NCBI GenBank assembly: GCA_016929335.1
Contig: JAFGIY010000175.1
Coordinates: 34,288-98,287, forward strand
Reading direction: 5' to 3'
DNA length: 64,000 nt
From: Acidobacteriota bacterium
GTDB taxonomy: Bacteria > Acidobacteriota > UBA6911
Shown one piece after another: positions 59,721 to 64,000 of this stretch. The position numbers and the translations under genes were made by a program. The first letter of the stretch is position 1. Every line of letters begins with the position of its first letter. The notes below the pieces were generated by a model. The model made no database searches. It was not told the DNA's origin and saw only the letters and a program-made list of their open reading frames with translations.

Positions 59721-62108
59721 TTAATCTCTGTCGCCGAATAATCCTCGCAGCCAGCGGATGGGGGAGAGACGTTCAATTGGATTCGGTGCATGAAGGCTGC
59801 AGGGTTCGGTAGGTTCGGTTCCCGCTATGAATACCTCCTCCTGGGTAATCGGGCATTCGGGCACGGCCAGTTCATGAGTATCGGGATCGATAACGACAGA
59901 TACAATGCCTTCAGGCCTTTCAAATTCCTGCATATTCACAAAACCGGGCAGCGTAACGGCTTTCTTCATAAACTCCGCCCAGATCGGCCCCGCGGATAAC
60001 GCTCCGGAGAGTTCCAGTTGCCGGTTGTCATCAAAGCCGACCCAGACCGCACATAACAGATTCGAAGTATAACCGACAAACCAGCCGTCATGGGAGGTGC
60101 CCGTTTTGCCTGCGGCCGGCGCTCTGAAGCCGCGAGATCTCACTCCCGCGCCTGTTCCGCGGTTGACGACATCCTCGAGGATATTGGTGACGAGATATGC
60201 CACACGGGGATCCAGCACCCGCCGTCTGTGAAATTCATTCTTCTGAATCACAACTCCTTCCGCACTTATGACGCTTTGCAGAAATGCGGGCTCACACCAT
60301 GTTCCTGAATTGGCGAAGGCTGTATAGCTCGCAGCCACTTCGAGTGGTGTCAGCTCATAGGCACCCAGGGCAACAGCGGGAGTCGGTTTGATATCGGAGT
60401 TTAATCCCAGCCGCCTTGCGAGCCGGACGATCCGCCCGTATCCCACCTGCTGCGCAATGTTGACAGTTGCCACGTTCAGCGAACGAACCAGTGATTCTCG
60501 AACAGTCACAACGCCGTGAAATTCCTGGCCATAATTGTTGGGCGTATATTCTTTCCCATCGAAATAGAACGTGGTCGGCTCATCCATGACATTGGATATG
60601 GGCGTCAGAACGGGTTCCACCCCTTCCAGTGAATCTTCAAAAGCCGCAGCCACCACGAAAGGTTTGAAAACAGAACCCGGCTGCCTTCTCGTGAGCGCAT
60701 GGTTCAACTGGCTGGCGGCATAATCGCGTCCGCCGATCAGCGCTTTGATTTCGCCCGTATGCGGATTTAAAGCCACCAGAGCCACCTGCGGCGAAGGGAC
60801 GGCCTCGCCTTTTTTCCGCCAGCGCTCATAAGTTTTTGCCAGAAGAGTATCGATATTTTTCAGCCCTTTATCTGCGGCTTCCATGCCTGCACGCTGCAAG
60901 TCCGAATCCAGTGTTGTAAATATCCGATAGCTTCCGGCATTCAGCTCCGTCTCGGAAAATCTTTCAAGCAGATCATCTTTGACCATGTCGACGAAATGCC
61001 CGGCAAGGCTTGCGCCCAAAGCCGCGCTCACCAGATTCAGGGGCAAAGTCCCGGCTTCCTTCGCCTGTTCGGGTGAGATCATCTTGTTGTCAGCCATCGA
61101 CGCCAGAACCCGGTCGCGGGCTTCGGCAGCCCGTTCCGGCCTTCGTTCAGCAGACGAATATCGGTTGGGAGCGCGAATGATGCCGGCCAAAAAGCAGACT
61201 TGAGCAAGATTCAGGTCTCTCAGATCCTTTCCGAAGTAAGCCTGCGCCGCCTCTCCAAAACCATGAACAGCGAAGCTCCCCCGGTTGCCGAGGTATATTT
61301 CATTTGCATAAAGCTCGAAAATCTTCGTTTTTTCAAACCGGTGCTCCAGAATCAGCGCCACAAAAGTTTCCTTCAGCTTGCGGCGCCATTCCCGTTTGGT
61401 ATTGAAAAAGAAGCTGCGCGCCACCTGCATCGTGATTGTGCTGGCGCCCTGGGCTTTCTTGCCGCGCCGAAGATCGGCCCATGCTGCGCCCAGAATCCGG
61501 ATCGGATCGAATCCCGGATGATCAAAGAATCGCTTGTCCTCCGCCGAAAGCACCGCCTTCATCAGGTCCTGCGGAAACTCTTTATAGCTGACAGGCCGGC
61601 GTTTTTCGCGATCGATTCCGAACAGCCCGGTAATCAGCTCCGGTTCAATTTCAGCGGATATCAGGCGATTGCCCGTATCCAATGAGCGCAGACGGGCAAT
61701 CCGGTGGTTTGAAAAATCGATATGCAGCGCATTTTTGCCGGCGAAAAAGGAGTTCGCAGATGGGCGAATTTCGATGGATGATTCCGATATCACTATCCGG
61801 CCCGCGCTTTCCGAGTTTCCCGCCTCCGAATAGCCGACAGCCTTCAGATAGCTCTCCAGCTGCCCGGGACTTATGACTTCTCCAACCATAATTCGCCTGG
61901 GAGCCGTGAAGATGCGGGATTCACTCTGGAGGCTTTTGCCGGTGAGCCGCTCATCGATCAGGCTGGAGAAGCGGACAAAATAGAAGATGAGAGTGCCCAC
62001 AGCGAGCACAAACACAGCGCCGACGGCAATAAGCAGAATAACGACAGGCGATAATTTGAATGCTTTGCTGCCTTTAGCCTTTTGGGAAGTCAAAGAATCC
62101 TCTTTCAC
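59721..62108 (-). CDS. Class A penicillin-binding protein (PBP1-type)
   Basis: 795 residues. A cytoplasmic tail and one membrane helix (VILLIAVGAVFVLAVGTLIF) precede a linker domain like UB2H of PBP1B. The glycosyltransferase-51 domain has AVLSAEDKRFFDHPGFDP, QGASTITMQVARSFFF and LYANEIYLGNRGSFAVHGFG with the catalytic Glu in SAEDKRF. The transpeptidase has RQPGSVFKPFVVAAAFE (SxxK, Ser near 477), SLNVATVN (SxN) and GKTGTSHDGWFVGYT (KTG, about 667). It polymerises and cross-links peptidoglycan in the periplasm. The order, length and motifs are complete. Confidence 0.92.
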   Translation of the reverse strand: MKEDSLTSQKAKGSKAFKLSPVVILLIAVGAVFVLAVGTLIFYFVRFSSLIDERLTGKSLQSESRIFTAPRRIMVGEVISPGQLESYLKAVGYSEAGNSESAGRIVISESSIEIRPSANSFFAGKNALHIDFSNHRIARLRSLDTGNRLISAEIEPELITGLFGIDREKRRPVSYKEFPQDLMKAVLSAEDKRFFDHPGFDPIRILGAAWADLRRGKKAQGASTITMQVARSFFFNTKREWRRKLKETFVALILEHRFEKTKIFELYANEIYLGNRGSFAVHGFGEAAQAYFGKDLRDLNLAQVCFLAGIIRAPNRYSSAERRPERAAEARDRVLASMADNKMISPEQAKEAGTLPLNLVSAALGASLAGHFVDMVKDDLLERFSETELNAGSYRIFTTLDSDLQRAGMEAADKGLKNIDTLLAKTYERWRKKGEAVPSPQVALVALNPHTGEIKALIGGRDYAASQLNHALTRRQPGSVFKPFVVAAAFEDSLEGVEPVLTPISNVMDEPTTFYFDGKEYTPNNYGQEFHGVVTVRESLVRSLNVATVNIAQQVGYGRIVRLARRLGLNSDIKPTPAVALGAYELTPLEVAASYTAFANSGTWCEPAFLQSVISAEGVVIQKNEFHRRRVLDPRVAYLVTNILEDVVNRGTGAGVRSRGFRAPAAGKTGTSHDGWFVGYTSNLLCAVWVGFDDNRQLELSGALSAGPIWAEFMKKAVTLPGFVNMQEFERPEGIVSVVIDPDTHELAVPECPITQEEVFIAGTEPTEPCSLHAPNPIERLSPIRWLRGLFGDRD

Positions 62109-62245
62109 CGCGTCATTCTTTCAAATTGAAAAGATAAAGAATAGCATCCGGATCCTATAGCGGCGAGAGGATCTTTTAAGAGCGCAAGCCTGCGCGCGCC
62201 TTCGAAGGCGGCGGCAATGATACAATTTACACAAGCGAAAATTTC

Positions 62246-62276
62246 CATGTGGGTCGCGGCTGAAGCCGCGACACCC
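62246..62276. repeat. REP-like palindrome, copy 4
   Basis: CATGTGGGTCGCGGCTGAAG followed by CCGCGACACCC: the perfect GTCGCGGCTGAAGCCGCGAC core. Shares its upstream 20 or more bases with the 49206 copy (ACACAAG..AAAATTTCCATG). Confidence 0.75.
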
Positions 62277-62330
62277 GATTAATCCGATATGTGAGAAATA
62301 ATTATGCCTGTCCTTCTGTTCGCACGAACT

Positions 62331-62358
62331 TGTCGCGGCTGAAGCCGCGACCCACATG
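62331..62358. repeat. REP-like palindrome, copy 5
   Basis: TGTCGCGGCTGAAGCCGCGA followed by CCCACATG, the same core as copies 2 and 4, 85 bases after copy 4, in tandem orientation. It is followed by ATTCA as at 49206. Confidence 0.75.
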
Positions 62359-62439
62359 ATTCAAGGCGTGCCCAATTGAATCGAGTTTTTAGACAATCTT
62401 CAAGCCGCCGCACTCCAAAGGCTTTGGGCGGATGAACCG

Positions 62440-62703
62440 TTACTTTGTCTGGAACAGCAACGGAGCAGATTCGCTCAGGTAAATGCGCCGGTTGAACCAT
62501 GTGTGTCCGCCGGGCGTTTCACGATAGACATGGTTCAATCCGACCTTTTTCACAACCTCCGATAATGCCTTCGATCCCTCAAGCGCAAAATCGGTCGAGC
62601 CGACGCCAACCCAGTACAGCTTCACTCCTTTTGCTTTCAGCTCGGCGAGCTGCTTTTCAAACGCTTCATCTAGTGAGTGCCTGCTATTATCCGGGATTCT
62701 CTT
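62440..62703 (-). pseudogene. C-terminal remnant of an esterase-family (alpha/beta hydrolase) gene
   Basis: The reading frame (88 codons with no plausible start; preceded by a stop) encodes LYWVGVGSTDFALEGSKALS and ETPGGHTWFNRRIYLSESAP, the typical C-terminal end of enterochelin-esterase/feruloyl-esterase-like enzymes, with the catalytic His in GGHTW. The N-terminal domains, nucleophile Ser and Asp region are absent; upstream DNA is non-coding and repeat-like. This is a decayed fragment. A GTG at 62625 could permit translation of 61 residues but would not make an active enzyme. Confidence 0.6.
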
Positions 62704-62768
62704 TCACCCGCAAAGACTTTTACACGAACGATTAATCATTTGCGGAATAGAGGAGTAACCGTAAATGC

Positions 62769-62786
62769 ATTCGTGAAATTCGTGGC
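62769..62786. repeat. Single arm of the GCCACGAATT repeat family
   Basis: ATTCGTGAAATTCGTGGC matches one terminal arm of the repeats at 30020, 53607 and 58315. The partner arm was not found, so this may be a solo remnant just after the stop codon of the 2-hydroxyacid dehydrogenase gene. Confidence 0.5.
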
Positions 62787-62801
62787 CGGATAGTTCCCGG
62801 A

Positions 62802-63794
62802 TTAGCCTGGGATGCGGTCGTATACCTGCGGGTTCACGCAATTCGGCAGGCGCACATCCTTCAGTCCGGCGATCAGATTTTCGGCTGCCATTGTGGCCAT
62901 CCTGGCGCGCGTCCTGTAGCTGGCGCTGCCGATATGCGGCGCAATGATGATGTTATCCAGCGTCAATAAAGGATCATCCGGTTTAATGGGCTCCGGATCC
63001 GTCACATCCAGTGCGGCGTAGGCGATCGTTCTCGACGAAAGAGCGCGATAGAGAGCTGCCTGATCAACGACAGGGCCGCGTGCAGTGTTGATCAAAATGG
63101 CGCCGGATTTCATCAATTTCAGGCGGGCGTCGTCTATTAGGTGATGCGTCTCCTCCGACAGGGTTGTATGCAACGACACAAAGTCGGCTTCACGCAGCAG
63201 AGTATCCAAGTCGGCGTATTGCGCGCCGTACTTTTGTTCCGCTTCAGGATGGCGCCGTCTGCTGAAATAAAGGATGCGCATATCAAAACCCTGTGCGCGC
63301 TTGGCAAGGCCCTGCCCAATCCGCCCGAACCCGATAATTCCCAGAGCAGCGCCCGTCACGTCGGGGCCAAGAAAATCGATCGGCCCCCACGTCTTCCATT
63401 TGCCGGCGCGCGTAAACTTGTCGCCTTCCACGACGCGGCGCGCCGCCGCCATCAGGAGTGCCCAGGCGAGATCGGCGGTCGTATCGGTGAGCACACCGGG
63501 GGTGTTGCCGACCGGTATCCCGCGCGCCGTCGCCGCCGCCACATCGATATTATCGAAGCCCACGGCCATCTGGCTGATGACTTTCAACTGAGGGCCGATG
63601 GCGGCAATCAGGTTCTCATCAATTCTGTCGGTAAGCAAACACAGAAGCGCGTCCATTCCCCGGGCTTTTTGCCTCAGCATTTTGCAGGAAGGAGGAAGCG
63701 GATCCTGCCAGACTTCAACATCGGCCTCCCGCCTGATCATTTCCAAACCTTCCTCCGGGATAATGCGTGTCACAAAAATCCTGGGCTTCGTCAT
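62802..63794 (-). CDS. D-2-hydroxyacid dehydrogenase (glyoxylate/hydroxypyruvate reductase-type)
   Basis: 330 residues; AAAGGAG precedes the ATG. NAD(P) binding is at GIIGFGRIGQGLAKRAQGFD (about 152-171). Catalytic residues appear in ILINTARGPVVDQAAL (Arg), DVTDPEPIKPDDPLL (Glu) and IIAPHIGSASYRTR (His). The N-terminal VFVTR-type start (IFVTRIIPEEGLEMI) is typical of glyoxylate reductase (GyaR-like) enzymes, which reduce glyoxylate or hydroxypyruvate with NAD(P)H. The substrate cannot be fixed from sequence alone. A terminator-like stem-loop separates it from the aldo/keto reductase gene upstream. Confidence 0.88.
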   Translation of the reverse strand: MTKPRIFVTRIIPEEGLEMIRREADVEVWQDPLPPSCKMLRQKARGMDALLCLLTDRIDENLIAAIGPQLKVISQMAVGFDNIDVAAATARGIPVGNTPGVLTDTTADLAWALLMAAARRVVEGDKFTRAGKWKTWGPIDFLGPDVTGAALGIIGFGRIGQGLAKRAQGFDMRILYFSRRRHPEAEQKYGAQYADLDTLLREADFVSLHTTLSEETHHLIDDARLKLMKSGAILINTARGPVVDQAALYRALSSRTIAYAALDVTDPEPIKPDDPLLTLDNIIIAPHIGSASYRTRARMATMAAENLIAGLKDVRLPNCVNPQVYDRIPG

Positions 63795-63834
63795 TCGGCT
63801 CCTTTAGGGGATGGGCGTTCTTCGCCTGGGCAGG

Positions 63835-63870
63835 CTTAACCTGCTTTATTTATGAAAAATGCAGGTTAAG
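63835..63870 (-). terminator. Stem-loop after aldo/keto reductase gene
   Basis: CTTAACCTGC and GCAGGTTAAG form a perfect 10-bp inverted repeat with a 16-base AT-rich loop, 6 bases after the aldo/keto reductase stop codon and before the 2-hydroxyacid dehydrogenase gene. No clear T-tract follows the right arm on the minus strand, so the terminator assignment is tentative. Confidence 0.45.
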
Positions 63871-63875
63871 AGAAG

Positions 63876-64000
63876 CTACCCTCTTATTAATTCATTCGCA
63901 TAATTAAGATTGTTTTTAATCATTTCAGGAATGGGAAGGTTGTAGGGACATCTTCCCATGCAGTCGCCGCACTCGGTGCAGCCGGCGGCTTTCTGCAGCA
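63876..64000 (-). CDS. Aldo/keto reductase with ferredoxin-type C-terminus (partial)
   Basis: Only the last 41 codons are in the window. They encode GCTECGDCMGRCPYNLPIPE, a CxxCxxCxxxCP [4Fe-4S] motif, ending in ELIRG and a TAG stop. This tail, with a Pro after the last Cys and a short helix, is typical of the C-terminal iron-sulfur domain of aldo/keto-reductase-type proteins of anaerobes. The catalytic barrel is outside the window, so the assignment rests on the tail alone; other ferredoxin-tailed proteins are possible. Confidence 0.6.
   Translation of the reverse strand, partial: LQKAAGCTECGDCMGRCPYNLPIPEMIKNNLNYANELIRG

Larger units (their letters stand above)
62109..62439. other. Intergenic region rich in repeats upstream of PBP gene
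   Basis: 331 bases between the PBP gene start and the esterase remnant. It contains a GCCTTCGAAGGC palindrome near 62197 and two copies of the REP-like palindrome (62246-62276 and 62331-62358). The frames through the repeats encode peptides of the RGFSRDxHGNF type and are not genes. A PBP promoter is not obvious. Confidence 0.55.

Overview
The window is bacterial chromosomal DNA from an unnamed organism. There is no rRNA, tRNA or other phylogenetic marker. The gene content (a VWFA-domain secreted protein, a giant DUF6519 beta-helix protein, a tungsten-type aldehyde:ferredoxin oxidoreductase, a URO-D-like methyltransferase, and many short palindromic intergenic repeats) fits an anaerobic or facultative Acidobacteriota-like lineage. 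That is inference and not proven.

Layout. (1) 1-1922: 5' end of a pyruvate kinase gene and a FAD-dependent oxidoreductase. (2) 1932-27633, all on the minus strand: a nearly gapless operon of about 21 genes for an extracellular contractile injection system (eCIS, the Afp/PVC/MAC type). Transcription starts at the sheath gene and runs through tube, a zinc-ribbon baseplate-type protein, Pvc16/DUF4255, an AAA+ ATPase, two DUF4157-headed candidate cargo proteins, CIS tube/LysM hub proteins, gpD and gpV spike proteins, a PAAR-like tip, gp25, two gpJ-like baseplate wedges, a tail-I-like protein and a 1284-residue beta-helix protein. A sigma-54 activator with two GAF domains (27946-30018) is divergently transcribed from the operon head. 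(3) 30298-31819: a microprotein, a STAS protein and a VWFA protein. (4) 31890-47980, minus strand: an accessory defence island. It holds a three-gene unit whose first product resembles the Tse2 toxin family, an HNH nuclease, a PD-(D/E)XK-like protein, a PLD-SNF2 helicase, an AlbA_2 (Schlafen-like) protein, a DUF1156 DNA methylase, DUF3780, a DUF499 ATPase, an unknown protein and a WYL regulator. The core matches the helicase-methylase-ATPase (Hma-type) anti-phage layout. A 378-bp AT-rich gap inside it carries four copies of a 16-bp motif. (5) 47981-64000: ordinary metabolism and envelope genes (lipoprotein, DUF2207, AOR-family enzyme, MFS transporter, beta-helix/propeller protein, URO-D-like protein, class A PBP, 2-hydroxyacid dehydrogenase, aldo/keto reductase end) separated by palindromic repeats, including a 174-bp nested inverted-repeat element.

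How the parts work together. The eCIS genes encode a complete-looking syringe except that no tape-measure gene was recognised. The two DUF4157 proteins share a related zinc-protease-like head and differ in their C-termini: one ends in an L,D-transpeptidase-like (Tlde1/DUF2778-like) catalytic motif, the other in a glycine-zipper membrane segment. This suggests a common loading head with exchangeable toxic tails. The defence island combines modification (methylase), NTP-driven motors (DUF499, SNF2) and nucleases (PLD, HNH, PD-(D/E)XK), with a WYL regulator at its upstream end.
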